Assembly: GCF_011189575.1 (NCBI RefSeq)
Contig: NZ_PUJW01000015.1
Location: 1-64,000, forward strand
Length of the DNA: 64,000 bases
Reading direction: 5' to 3'
Source: Photorhabdus cinerea
GTDB lineage: Bacteria > Pseudomonadota > Gammaproteobacteria > Enterobacterales > Enterobacteriaceae
This document shows positions 34,736 through 44,023 of the stretch, piece after piece (positions within the stretch are counted from its first letter, which is position 1; every line of letters begins with the position of its first letter). The translations under genes and the position numbers were made by a program. The notes under the pieces are model-generated. The model saw nothing but the letters and a program-made list of their open reading frames with translations, did no database searches and was not told the origin of the DNA.

Positions 34736-35060
34736 TCACATGGCTAAGTCGGCGTTGGCCGGTCACTGACCTTTGTCGTCTCTTGAATGTTTCCCGTAGT
34801 GCTTATTATGCCGGGAGCCGGAAAGTGATTGATGATAACCGACTGAAAATTAAGGTGCGGCTCAGGGAACTGCATTCGGCCAGCCGTGGGGCGGCGGGGA
34901 GTCGCACGTTAATGCACCAATTGAGAAAAGCCGGTATTCCGGCAGGTTGCTGGAAGGTGAGTCGTCTGATGAAAGAGTTCGGTCTGATAAGTCGCCAACC
35001 GGGGGGACATCGTTATCGGATTTGCCCTGAGGAATCAGTGGCGTCACCGAACCGAGATTT
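34710..35060 (+). pseudogene. IS3-family transposase OrfB, 5' part only
   Basis: In the -1 frame relative to orfA the sequence reads LITWLSRRWPVTDLCRLLNV, then SRSAYYAGSRK, SRGAAGSRTLMHQLRKAG and VSRLMKEFGLISRQPGGHRY. These are the HTH_21 and start of the OrfB integrase region. The frame continues as unrelated sequence after about 35060, and all DDE residues are missing. Confidence 0.82.
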
Positions 35061-35099
35061 ATCCCCGGGGAACCGAACACCCTTTGGTGCGGGGATATC

Positions 35100-36291
35100 A
35101 GCTATACAGAATGGCGTTGGCATCGCGGATCGTTTCATCCCGAATATAATTACTGTCAGTCCAGGCCAGACGGTCACGTTTTAGTGCGGCAACATCGTTG
35201 CGAATGAAGGGCTACAGCCCGCTGTTACAGGCTTCTGCCATCAGCATTGCACATATATACTGATATTCAGATCAGAGACCCGTGAGCCCTGTTCTGAGGC
35301 ATGGGTGAAGGCACTGGTAAACTGTGTTCGGGCATCAATTTCAAGTATGAGTTCTGGCAAATCTACGCGTGGCAGCATATCCGCCACCTGCTGGCGTAGC
35401 TTGATAAGTGACGGCGTATCTTCAATTGCGTCCAGGGGACTCAGGATCAGTTCTATTTTTTCACCTGGCCCGTAAATCTTATGGCCGGGTTTTCAGGAAG
35501 TCGATTCAACATTTCACGATAAGTCGTGTCCAGTTCTGCTGTTATTGCTGACAATGTTGCTGTCGGCGTTGATGACAGTCCCAGAGAACGGCAGATAACA
35601 GGGAGTAAAGCTTCCCACTCACTCCCTTCGATAAGTCCTGTTCGTGGATCAGCGTAACGCCAGCTGGGGGTCACATAGATATCTCTTTTTTCAGTGTAGT
35701 CTGAAGTTCTTTCAGGGCACAAAACGTATAAGCATGAAAATCAATACTGCCATCATTTCTTATAACATGCTGTTGCCACGGTTTGTTAATTATTTCACGG
35801 AGCACATCGTTATCTATTTTTTTCTTTTTAAGGTTGTTTTCAATCCAGTAAAGTGCATCAATCAGTGTTTCGGCTGAAGCATTACCTTCAAAATGAATTT
35901 TTGAAAGCAATTCAGGTAAAAAGCGACGAATCGTACGGAATTTAGCATCCAACTCATTGAAATAAACATTATTAGCAGGGCGAATGAGCGAGGTTACATT
36001 ATTTACGGCATTCGCCAGTACATCTTCAGGGATCAGATTATATATTTTATCCCGAACATCCTCGTCAGGTAATTTATTATCAAGAAGCATCTTACAGGCT
36101 TTTGCCAGTATCTCCGCAGCTCTATCCAGATCTTTAATTGTTCGTTGCCGATTCTTTTTATCTGCCTGAACTGCACCATTAAACAAATCACGGAGCAATG
36201 CTTCCGGTAATTTAAGCACATCATCCTGTGCAGTAGTTTCGCACAGCAAGGGTTGGGAGGGTGTTAGGGAACAAATCGGGGCTTTGGTCAA
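35100..36291 (-). pseudogene. Tn3-family transposase (TnpA) remnant
   Basis: Minus-strand pieces line up as one Tn3 TnpA mid-section: LLRDLFNGAVQADKKNRQ, DKIYNLIPEDVLANAV, FRTIRRFLPELLSKIHFEG, WQQHVIRNDGSIDFHAYTFC, then in another frame KRDIYVTPSWRYADPRTGLI and NPAIRFTGQVKK, then in a third frame IELILSPLDAIEDTPSLIKL, PELILEIDARTQFTSAFTHA and finally AALKRDRLAWTDSNYIRDET. Frameshifts lie near 35700 and 35460 (a run of six A). The N-terminus and the DDE catalytic C-terminus are both missing. The open piece 35671-36291 has only a TTG start and is not a gene. Confidence 0.87.
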
Positions 36292-36385
36292 AGAACCCCT
36301 AATTGAGAAGAGAGAGCATAAAAGCTTAAAAATCTAACCTTAGGATTCAAATATTTTGAATGAATAATGATCGCACTGATACAAT

Positions 36386-36486
36386 AAAAAAAAGCCAGCA
36401 CCCGGCTGGCTAAAGTAAACACTGGAAGCAATGTGAGCAATGTCGTGCCTTCATATGTACCCTGAAGGTGGTTCATCTGAAAGCGA
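36386..36486 (-). ncRNA. ryhB: RyhB, Fur-controlled small RNA
   Basis: RyhB represses iron-using proteins with Hfq when iron is short. The minus strand at 36444-36425 has GACATTGCTCACATTGCTTC, the invariant RyhB pairing core. It is followed by TTTAGCCAGCCGGGTGCTGG and a run of T, the same terminator hairpin as E. coli RyhB. The 5' third differs from E. coli. The start is placed near 36486 from the promoter (TTTACA, 18 bases, TATCAT) and a Fur box overlapping it. A 62-codon ORF across this RNA is a shadow. Confidence 0.95.
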
Positions 36487-36494
36487 TACGAATG

Positions 36495-36513
36495 ATAATA
36501 ATTATCACTATCG
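36495..36513 (-). promoter_or_regulatory. Fur box at the ryhB promoter
   Basis: GATAATAATTATCACTATC matches 16 of 19 positions of the Fur consensus. It covers the spacer and -10 region of the ryhB promoter, so Fur-Fe2+ binding would block transcription. Confidence 0.88.
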
Positions 36514-36827
36514 ATTGTAAAGCGTTTTTTCTGATCAAATAGGAAATAATTATAGGGTATTTAATTAATTATTTGATAATAAAGGTATTTTTTAGAGTGA
36601 GACTTGATAATTTATTGAACGAGAATCATTTCATATAGCCTATTCACTAAATAGCGATCTAATTACCTTCAATTACTTAGCGGAAATCTCTATAAATACT
36701 CGCTTTTTCCCTATGCCAATGTTTTATCTTAGGTCAAAAAATGTGTAGGTAAAATGAACAAGATTAACCCAAGCACTGGAATCTGATAGCCATTTCCTTT
36801 ATATATTCTGATTACGTCTTTAACGTC
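36514..36827. other. Intergenic region ryhB / sensor kinase
   Basis: A 314-base AT-rich gap between divergent transcripts. It contains the ryhB -35 (near 36520) and must hold the sensor kinase promoter. I see no further regulator site with confidence. Confidence 0.45.
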
Positions 36828-38192
36828 ATGAAAGATATCCTTTCAGGTAATCATATGTGGCATTTTTTTGCGTGGATTGTATTAACTGTCTTGACCGCTT
36901 GGGGAATGATTAATCATTCATTAAATCAAAATTATCAACAACAAACAGTTTCATTTAATATTCTTTATCGAGAATTGAGCGAAAAGCTTGCACAGCATGA
37001 TGCCATTGTTTCGCTCATGGATGCTAATATTGGATTGAAGCAGTTACAGGAAAATTTTCCGCAAGTTGTCGGATTACAAGAGATTCCTGTGCATGTATTA
37101 ATTTTCCCTATGATCAGTGAAGCGGAAGAGGGAAGATATTGGCTTAATAATACACGCAATAGTATCCGATTATTGATTGATCTTAATATTCTGATGAAAA
37201 ATTTGTCATTATTGTCACAATTTCGAACGGTAAAATTAGATTGGAATAACCGTCCATTAATTAGATATGGGTTGGAAGAAGGGCGGCATTTTTGGCATTG
37301 GGAGAAAAAGCTGACTAGTCGTTTTCAGCCTTTTGTGCTCAAAGCGAGTAATGATCAACAGTGGTCTAAACTGCCATGGGGTTATATTACTTGTCTCAGT
37401 TTTTTATGGGCAGTAATTATCTGTTTTATCTTTTTAATTCAGAAAAATAGAAGACTGAGAAAGGCTTCTGATTTACGAGCACATTTCTTTGAGTTCACTC
37501 GCCTGAATACGATAGATGAAGTGGCAACAGGGATCGTTCATGAATTAAACCAGCCTTTGACAGCGATTATGAGTTATAACCAGAGTGCACTGCGACTAAT
37601 GAAAAATCAGCAATATGATAAAGTTATTGCAATATTGGACTCATCAGTTTTGCAAACTCAACGTATCGCGAATTTATTAACGCAATATCATGATAAACTG
37701 AAAACCGGTAGCTCTATTTTACAGCCTGTGAATATTCTATCGATATTAGGTAGAGTTGAAATATTGCTAGAAAATGAAATCAAAGCAGGGGAAATAAAAA
37801 TCATAAAGCAGATTTGTGATGATCTACCAATGATATTCTCTGAGCCGTTGTGGATTGAGCAGATATTTCACAATTTAATAAGCAATGCAATTCAGGCACA
37901 GCAAGAGCAAAGTCAGGTAGAACACAAAAATTGGATCTGTATTGATATCATTTATGCTGATGAAATGATAAAAATTGTGATAACAGATGGTGGTCCTGGA
38001 TTAAGTGATGAAGCGTTGAGGAATGTATTTATTCCATTTTTTACCACACGTCAGCAGGGCATGGGATTGGGAATGACTTTAACGGAGACGTTAGTTCAGA
38101 AACTTGGTGGTGATATTAGCGCTGAAAATTGTGAGGCAGGCGGTGCTCGTTTTATTATTTTGTTACCAGCTAATAAAGGCAAGGAGGAATAA
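36828..38192 (+). CDS. Sensor histidine kinase of a FixL/TtrS-like system
   Basis: The 454-residue kinase has a first membrane helix (about 13-27), a periplasmic domain of about 150 residues, a second helix (about 188-207), and a cytoplasmic kinase core. His238 in GIVHELNQPLTAIMSYNQSA is the phospho-acceptor; the ATP-binding part has NLISNAIQAQ, DGGPGLSD, FFTTRQQGMGLGMTL. HELNQPL is typical of the FixL/TtrS/DctB class. A second start at Met10 (36855) has AGG spaced 8 bases upstream, while the first has no clear ribosome site. It overlaps the response regulator by one base. The periplasmic ligand is unknown. Confidence 0.88.
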   Translation: MKDILSGNHMWHFFAWIVLTVLTAWGMINHSLNQNYQQQTVSFNILYRELSEKLAQHDAIVSLMDANIGLKQLQENFPQVVGLQEIPVHVLIFPMISEAEEGRYWLNNTRNSIRLLIDLNILMKNLSLLSQFRTVKLDWNNRPLIRYGLEEGRHFWHWEKKLTSRFQPFVLKASNDQQWSKLPWGYITCLSFLWAVIICFIFLIQKNRRLRKASDLRAHFFEFTRLNTIDEVATGIVHELNQPLTAIMSYNQSALRLMKNQQYDKVIAILDSSVLQTQRIANLLTQYHDKLKTGSSILQPVNILSILGRVEILLENEIKAGEIKIIKQICDDLPMIFSEPLWIEQIFHNLISNAIQAQQEQSQVEHKNWICIDIIYADEMIKIVITDGGPGLSDEALRNVFIPFFTTRQQGMGLGMTLTETLVQKLGGDISAENCEAGGARFIILLPANKGKEE

Positions 38193-38818
38193 TGACGGCA
38201 ATGATTTATCTTATTGATGATGATGAAGCGATCTGTGATTCATTATCTATTTTATTGGAAACCATGAATTGGTCAGTAATTTCATTTTCTGGTGCTCAAG
38301 AATTTCTTAATGTAATTAATAAGGCAAATATCTCAGAGCTTCAGGGATGTATCTTATTGGATATTCGTATGCCGGGAAAACCTGGCTTGGCATTGCAGGA
38401 TGATCTTCTGAAACTCAACAATACATTGCCAATAATTATTATGACAGGGCATGGAAATATTGATATCTGTCGCCGTGCTTTTAAAAATGGGGCTTTTGAA
38501 TTTCTCACTAAACCTATTGATGCAGACTTATTGATTGAAACAGTTTCAGATGCATTATTATTTCATCAGAAAATATTTAATCAATGTCAAATATATAAGC
38601 AGCTGAAATCTAAATTTAGCCAGTGATCTGAGCGTGAAAGTGAGGTAATGGAAATTATTCTGGAAGGGAAAACCAGTAAACAAATTGCTCAACAATTGGC
38701 ATTATCACCACGTACAATAGAAGTTCATCGTGCCAATATATTTCATAAATTAGATATACATTCTTTACCACAATTAGTAAAAGAGTATGAGCTGTTTAAA
38801 TCATTATCTTATGACTAA
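38192..38818 (+). pseudogene. FixJ/LuxR-type response regulator with in-frame stop
   Basis: The receiver domain is intact: acidic pocket IDDDE, Asp57 in LLDIRMPG, TGHG and a Lys in LTKPID. At codon 145 (38624-38626) TGA interrupts the frame. The same frame then continues without break for 63 codons to TAA at 38816 and encodes a clear LuxR-type HTH: SERESEVMEIILEGKTSKQI, then SPRTIEVHRANIFHKL. The stop lies exactly at the linker, replacing what is usually a hydrophobic residue (TTA to TGA would do). Unless read through, the product is a DNA-binding-less 144-residue receiver. Confidence 0.87.
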
Positions 38819-38919
38819 GTATTTCTACTAAGTCTGATAAGTAATCAACCGAATAGATATAGCCTATAAACCTCATTAAGTTAGAGAAGAATAATTTATC
38901 AATTTAATGAGGTTTACCT

Positions 38920-39408
38920 ATGAAACATTCTCTTTTTTACACTATTTTAGCAACGGGTTTATTCGCACAAACAGCTTTTGCTACATCAACAATTACCGAG
39001 CGTAATATTACCCTTGAGGTGGCAAATAAATTAGCTGCTGAGGCAATTCAATCCTGTAAATCGAATAATTATCACGTGACGGTTTCTGTTGTTGATAAAA
39101 GCGGGGTTTTAAAAGCGGTTCAGCGTATGGATAAAGCCGGGTTGCATACTGTTGAGGCGAGTAAAATGAAAGCTTATACTGCGTTATCTACCCAGAGAAC
39201 GTCAGAGGACGTAATGAAAACTGCACAATCAAATCTTGGCGCTCAATATTTAGGGGATATTCCCGGTTTTCTACTGTTAGCTGGTGGTGTTCCGGTTAAA
39301 TCTGATGATGAAGTGATTGGTGCTATTGGTATTGGTGGCGCACCAAGTGGTTCCTTAGATCAACAATGTGCTTTTGATGCAATTCAAAAGGTTTCATCAG
39401 AGTTTTAA
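38920..39408 (+). CDS. Secreted GlcG/HbpS-family protein
   Basis: A 162-residue protein with a signal peptide (1-21, cut after AFA) and a GlcG/HbpS domain: LTLEVANKLAAEA-type start, VSVVDKSGVLKAVQRMDKAG, ASKMKAYTAL, PGFLLLAGGVPVKSDDEVIG and AIGIGGAPSG. Family members bind haem or small metabolites; Streptomyces HbpS works with a two-component system. Here it directly follows a sensor kinase and regulator pair, so it may be their target or an accessory sensor. AGG-type ribosome site lies just upstream. Confidence 0.83.
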   Translation: MKHSLFYTILATGLFAQTAFATSTITERNITLEVANKLAAEAIQSCKSNNYHVTVSVVDKSGVLKAVQRMDKAGLHTVEASKMKAYTALSTQRTSEDVMKTAQSNLGAQYLGDIPGFLLLAGGVPVKSDDEVIGAIGIGGAPSGSLDQQCAFDAIQKVSSEF

Positions 39409-39829
39409 CGATGCAATCTGAATTGATTATCTCTTGTATATGATTAAAATATTTAAGCATTATTCTGGATAAATTTAATAGAGAATGTCGTAAGGCATTC
39501 TCTATTAATGTTAGGTGCGAAACAGTATTTATATACTCGTTTGATATTACCTATTATAATGGAAGGTTGGTTGATAATAACCGTGATTTACCAGAACATA
39601 TAATATATGGAGTAATATATATAAATTCACATCAGTCTTATGTAATAAGAGATAATTACATTATTATCGTGAGCAATGTCACGAAAAAGCAGCTCCCCCT
39701 GCGTTCTCCTCCCTCTTTATATTAGGTGTAGGAGGATGTTGATCTGTCTGAGACATTATTTAATATTTCATTTTAATTTTATTAACAATAGTATCGTCGA
39801 TGATTTATTTCTATTAAAAAGGTCTGATT
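39409..39829. other. Upstream region of pulA
   Basis: A 420-base gap. A short hairpin at about 39480-39508 (GAGAATG... CATTCTC) follows the GlcG-like gene and probably ends its transcript. The right part holds the two MalT-like boxes described separately. No gene is supported. Confidence 0.5.
39706..39739 (+). promoter_or_regulatory. Pair of MalT-like boxes upstream of pulA
   Basis: AGGGAGGAGA on the minus strand (39706-39715) matches 8 of 10 positions of the MalT box GGGGA(T/G)GAGG, and TAGGAGGATG on the plus strand (39730-39739) matches 7 of 10. MalT activates pulA in Klebsiella. The sites lie 90-125 bases before the start codon. Confidence 0.42.
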
Positions 39830-42800
39830 ATGGTGGAGCATTTTTGGAAAAAGGCTTACCTAGCCCTATTAAGCAGTACATTTGTTTTACTACTGGCAAG
39901 CTGTGATAACAATAGTTCTTTACCCAAATCCCTGGAGGAGCCGATGGCGTATATTCCTAATAAAGTACCTAGTGAAGCTGCTATTGCTGGCAATTTTCAG
40001 GCAGTGATCCACTTGGTGGACATTGCTAAATTAGGTCAAAGTCCAACAACAAATCATGACTACAGCACTAACACACTTTATCTATGGAACGATAAAAGCT
40101 GCGACGCCTTAGATTCTCCCTCGTTGAGCTGGAATGATATCAGTGCAACTCCTACAGGTAGCGATAGTTATGGGCCTTACTGGGTAGTGCTTTTAACTAA
40201 GAACGAGGGTTGTATCAATGTTATTGTGCGTGATGGTAACAACAATAAATTGATCGACAGTGATCTGAAAATTTCCTTCTCCGATTTTAGTAACCGTACC
40301 GTTTCTGTGATACCAGGCAATCATCAAATCTATGGCAGTCGTGCGGAAGCTTTTAATTCCGTGTTTGGCGTTTCTCAAGCTTCGGCACATTGGATCGATA
40401 ACCAGACTCTATTATGGTCGGGCGGAGCAGATAAGCCTTATGTTCGTTTATATCATAACCAGAACGGCAAGGTTGGCGCTAATGATGACGGACACTTCAC
40501 TGATGGCTATCTGACGTTAACACCAACAACTCTAAGCCAGAAGACGGCAGATCGGTTCCCTCATTTGGCGAAGTTGACAGCATTCCACCTGCCAGCGGGC
40601 GCGGATGTTGATACGTTACTTACCGGCGATTTGGTGGCGTTGGCGACCAACCAAGAGGGCTTACTATTATCGGCTACTCAAGTACAAACGGCTGGCGTAT
40701 TAGACGATCGTTTTGCTAATGCTGCCGATACACTCGAATATGGTGCATTGGTCAGCGGATCAGGTGTTACTTTTCGCTTATGGGCTCCGACGGCTCAACA
40801 GGTAAAGTTGGTTATCTACGATACAGATAAACAGGTAATTGCTAACTACGCAATGAACCGAGATGCTGCTAGTGGCTCTTGGTCATGGCAAGGCGATAAA
40901 GATTTGATCGGGGCTTACTACCGCTACGTTCTAACGGTGTACCATCCACGTTCTCGCAACGTGGAGCATTATGAAGTTACCGATCCCTATTCCCACAGTT
41001 TGTCTACCAATTCGGAATACAGTCAAGTCGTTAATCTGGATGACGAGGCGTTGAAACCACAGAACTGGGATAGCTTGATCATGCCGCGTTCGCAAAGTAC
41101 ACCGGCGGATATTGCTCGTATGACTATATACGAATCTCATGTTCGTGATCTCTCCATTGCAGATAGCACGGTACCGGAAGCCTGGCGTGGTAAATACCTG
41201 GCTCTGACAGCGAATAACAGCGATATGTTCAAACATCTCAAGGCGCTGAGTCAGGCAGGAGTTACTCATATGGAGCTATTACCTGTATTTGATGTGGCTT
41301 CCATTAATGAATTTAGCAACCAAGTGGCTGATCTTAATCACCCATTTAGTCGTTTGTGTCAGGTCAATGCAGTGGTGAGGAGCAGCCGTTTTGCTGCTTA
41401 CTGTGATGGTTTACAGACTGTGGGCGAAGTGTTGCAGGAGCTGAAGAGTGGTGACAGCGCTAATAACCCGCAGGTACAAGAACTGAATGCAATGATTGCA
41501 GAAACCGACTCCTATAACTGGGGCTACGATCCGTTCCATTACTCGGTACCGGAAGGTTCTTATGCCACTAATGCTGAAGGTTCAGTACGCATAAAAGAGT
41601 TTCGCGCAATGGTTCAAGCTATCAAGCAACAGCTGGGAATGAATGTGATCATGGATGTAGCGTACAACCACACCAATGCCGCGGGTCCAACAGACAGATC
41701 TTCCGTGTTGGATAAGGTAGTCCCTTGGTATTATCATCGTCTGAATGAAATTAGCGGTAACGTTGAATCCAACACTTGTTGTCACGATACAGCGCCAGAA
41801 CACCGTATGTTCGCTAAGCTCATTGAAGACTCGTTGGTAACTTGGGTTAAGGACTATAAAATCGACGCATTTCGATTTGACTTAATGGGCTATCATCCGA
41901 AGGCTCAGATTTTATCGGCGCTGGCAAAAGTACGTGCGATTAACCCATCGGTCTATTTTTTTGGTGAAGGTTGGAACTCAGGGCAGGGAGACCGTTTCGA
42001 GATTGCTTCACAGATTAATCTTAAAGGCACGGGGGTTGGTACTTTTTCTGATCGGCTACGAGATGCGGTACAGGGTGGCGGGCCGTTTGATTCCGCTGAT
42101 AGCATTCGCATTAATCAGGGAGTAGGCAACGGCGCTGGAACGTTACCTAACGAAATGGCGTGGTTCGATGCTAATGAGGTGCGTCATCTGGCGGATTTGG
42201 TACGTCTTGGTATGGCGGGCAACTTGGCTGATTTTGTGATAATTAATAAAGATGGAGCGGTAAAAACGGGTAGAGACATTAACTACAAAGGCGCTATAGC
42301 CGGTTATGCCGCTGATCCGATTGAGGTGATCAATTATGTCTCTAAGCATGATAACCAAACGTTGTGGGACATTATCAGCTACAAAGCGGCGCGTGAGGCA
42401 GATTTGGCGACACGAGTTCGTATGCAGGCAATATCTCTCGCCACGACATTCCTTGGACAGGGGCTGGCTTTTGCTCAACATGGATCGGAGTTACTGCGCT
42501 CAAAGTCTTTTTCCCGTGATTCCTATAATTCCGGTGATTGGTTTAATCGTGTTAGCTACACCTACCAGGATAATAACTATGATGTTGGTATGCCGGATCA
42601 GCGTGTTGATGGCGAAAATTACGCATTGATTGAAAAAGTGAAAAATGTGGTAGATAAACCCGGCCAGACTGAATTGTTGCAGATGACGGCTTTTTATCAG
42701 GAACTGCTACGCCTGCGTCAGTTTTCACCATTGATGACGCTCGGTGATGGTGCATCGGTTAAACAACGTGTTGATTTCCGTAACGTTGGGCCGCATCAGC

Positions 42801-43102
42801 AACTTGGACTGCTGGTGATGACGATAGATGATGGTAATGCCACCAATGATGACCGTGATTTGCGGTTTGACGGTTTGGTGGTGATGATTAATGCTGCGTC
42901 GCAGCCTGCCACGGTGAGAGATCTTAACGTCAGAGGATTGAAGTTGAATGATATTCAGAGTGAACTGGGTAATGCTTCTCTGGCGGCGGGTATCAGAATA
43001 GCTGAAGATGGTTCTGTCACGTTGCCGTCTTGGTCAGTAGCGGTGCTGGTTCTACCGCAAGATGGCGTTCGTGGCATAGGTTTGCCAGTCCGTAGCAAAT
43101 AA
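39830..43102 (+). CDS. pulA: Pullulanase, lipoprotein, GH13
   Basis: PulA cuts alpha-1,6 links in pullulan, starch and glycogen. The 1090-residue length equals Klebsiella PulA. A lipobox LLASC puts the acylated Cys at about 25. Domains in order: CBM41-type starch-binding modules (about 50-290), CBM48 (GVTFRLWAPTAQQVKLVIYD, about 310-410), the GH13 barrel with region I DVAYNHTN, nucleophile Asp684 in FRFDLMGYH, acid/base Glu713 in FGEGWN and region IV SKHDNQTLWD, then a C-terminal beta domain. In Klebsiella it reaches the surface through a type II secretion system; no such genes are nearby. Confidence 0.95.
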   Translation: MVEHFWKKAYLALLSSTFVLLLASCDNNSSLPKSLEEPMAYIPNKVPSEAAIAGNFQAVIHLVDIAKLGQSPTTNHDYSTNTLYLWNDKSCDALDSPSLSWNDISATPTGSDSYGPYWVVLLTKNEGCINVIVRDGNNNKLIDSDLKISFSDFSNRTVSVIPGNHQIYGSRAEAFNSVFGVSQASAHWIDNQTLLWSGGADKPYVRLYHNQNGKVGANDDGHFTDGYLTLTPTTLSQKTADRFPHLAKLTAFHLPAGADVDTLLTGDLVALATNQEGLLLSATQVQTAGVLDDRFANAADTLEYGALVSGSGVTFRLWAPTAQQVKLVIYDTDKQVIANYAMNRDAASGSWSWQGDKDLIGAYYRYVLTVYHPRSRNVEHYEVTDPYSHSLSTNSEYSQVVNLDDEALKPQNWDSLIMPRSQSTPADIARMTIYESHVRDLSIADSTVPEAWRGKYLALTANNSDMFKHLKALSQAGVTHMELLPVFDVASINEFSNQVADLNHPFSRLCQVNAVVRSSRFAAYCDGLQTVGEVLQELKSGDSANNPQVQELNAMIAETDSYNWGYDPFHYSVPEGSYATNAEGSVRIKEFRAMVQAIKQQLGMNVIMDVAYNHTNAAGPTDRSSVLDKVVPWYYHRLNEISGNVESNTCCHDTAPEHRMFAKLIEDSLVTWVKDYKIDAFRFDLMGYHPKAQILSALAKVRAINPSVYFFGEGWNSGQGDRFEIASQINLKGTGVGTFSDRLRDAVQGGGPFDSADSIRINQGVGNGAGTLPNEMAWFDANEVRHLADLVRLGMAGNLADFVIINKDGAVKTGRDINYKGAIAGYAADPIEVINYVSKHDNQTLWDIISYKAAREADLATRVRMQAISLATTFLGQGLAFAQHGSELLRSKSFSRDSYNSGDWFNRVSYTYQDNNYDVGMPDQRVDGENYALIEKVKNVVDKPGQTELLQMTAFYQELLRLRQFSPLMTLGDGASVKQRVDFRNVGPHQQLGLLVMTIDDGNATNDDRDLRFDGLVVMINAASQPATVRDLNVRGLKLNDIQSELGNASLAAGIRIAEDGSVTLPSWSVAVLVLPQDGVRGIGLPVRSK

Positions 43103-43123
43103 TGCGGAAATTTCTTAAAGCTG

Positions 43124-43150
43124 GGCGGTTATTCGGACCGCCTATTATTG
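43124..43150 (+). terminator. Probable pulA terminator
   Basis: GGCGGT pairs with ACCGCC around a seven-base loop 21 bases after the pulA stop. The following TATTATT is only a weak T-run. Confidence 0.55.
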
Positions 43151-43453
43151 AGGGAATTTTCGATGGATATCAATATTTGGTTGGGAAATGCACAGGGCCT
43201 TGCCTGCTAACTAGTCACTATCGGAAAGTATTATACAAATAATAACGATCTGATCTTTGACATAATAGAAAAGTTCATTCAATTTGATTTGATGATGTGT
43301 AAGAACGCAATTGTTCGAATTGCCAATATAAAGCTGGCTTTGAGCAATATTCCAGACGGCCTGACTTTATTTATGGGCTATCTGCCTATTTCTGCAACGC
43401 AATCCGTGTTTTACCGCGGTACTTGAATAATTCATCAATCTAAAGGAATCATC
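43151..43453. other. Upstream region of cynS
   Basis: A 300-base non-coding gap. No cynR or cynT gene is adjacent, unlike the E. coli cyn operon, and I see no clear regulator site. AAGGAATC lies just before the cynS start. Confidence 0.45.
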
Positions 43454-43924
43454 ATGACACAATCACAATATTCCCAAACTCCCCGCCAGATCCTTACCGA
43501 TGCTATCATCGACGCCAAGACACGCAAGAATTTGACGTTTGAGGATATTGCCCAAGGAACTGGCCTAAGTCTCGCATTCGTCACTGCTGCACTGCTTGGC
43601 CAGCACCCATTACCTGAAAACGCTGCGAAGATTGTGGTTGAGCGACTTGAACTTGACGAAGATGCTCTCCGCTTGCTGCAAACTATCCCTGTGCGTGGCA
43701 GTATCCCCGGTGGTATACCGACTGATCCGACTATTTACCGATTCTATGAAATGGTGCAAGTTTATGGTTCAACGCTGAAGGCGTTGGTCCATGAGAAGTT
43801 TGGTGATGGTATTATCAGTGCGATTGATTTCAAACTTGATATCAAAAAGGTCGATGACCCTAATGGCGGCTCTCGGGCTGTAATTACACTAGATGGGAAA
43901 TATTTACCGACCAAACCGTTCTAA
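43454..43924 (+). CDS. cynS: Cyanate hydratase (cyanase)
   Basis: CynS turns cyanate and bicarbonate into carbamate and CO2, giving ammonia. The 156-residue protein equals the E. coli length. The catalytic residues fall at Arg96 and Glu99 (YRFYEM) and Ser122 (GIISAIDF), with an N-terminal HTH-like domain (LTFEDIAQGTGLSLAFVTAAL). It stands alone, without carbonic anhydrase or transporter genes. Confidence 0.97.
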   Translation: MTQSQYSQTPRQILTDAIIDAKTRKNLTFEDIAQGTGLSLAFVTAALLGQHPLPENAAKIVVERLELDEDALRLLQTIPVRGSIPGGIPTDPTIYRFYEMVQVYGSTLKALVHEKFGDGIISAIDFKLDIKKVDDPNGGSRAVITLDGKYLPTKPF

Positions 43925-44023
43925 AGCGATTAATTAATATTGGCAAAGGGCTAAGTTCGAAGGAAAAGTCCTTTGCCGTTTCAAGAATGAATATCCGCGC
44001 TCATTGCTTTTGGCGTTTATTGA

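Larger units (their letters stand above)
34350..35060 (+). mobile_element. Truncated IS3-family element
   Basis: The left end TGTAGTGGTTTAATATTCC with internal GGACA has the TG-start form of IS3-family ends. It is followed by orfA and by the first 90 or so codons of orfB in the overlapping -1 frame. Similarity to OrfB is lost near 35060, before the DDE motifs, so the right end is deleted. The break lies against a Tn3 remnant in opposite orientation. Confidence 0.82.

Noticed and set aside
35671..36291. 206-codon ORF as an intact gene
   Set aside because: It has only a TTG start and is the middle of a frameshifted Tn3 transposase.
36288..36476. 62-codon minus-strand ORF
   Set aside because: It lies across the ryhB small RNA and its terminator, which explain the conserved sequence better than a protein.
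39676..39906. 76-codon ORF before pulA
   Set aside because: It overlaps the pulA start in another frame, covers the MalT-like boxes and has no ribosome site.
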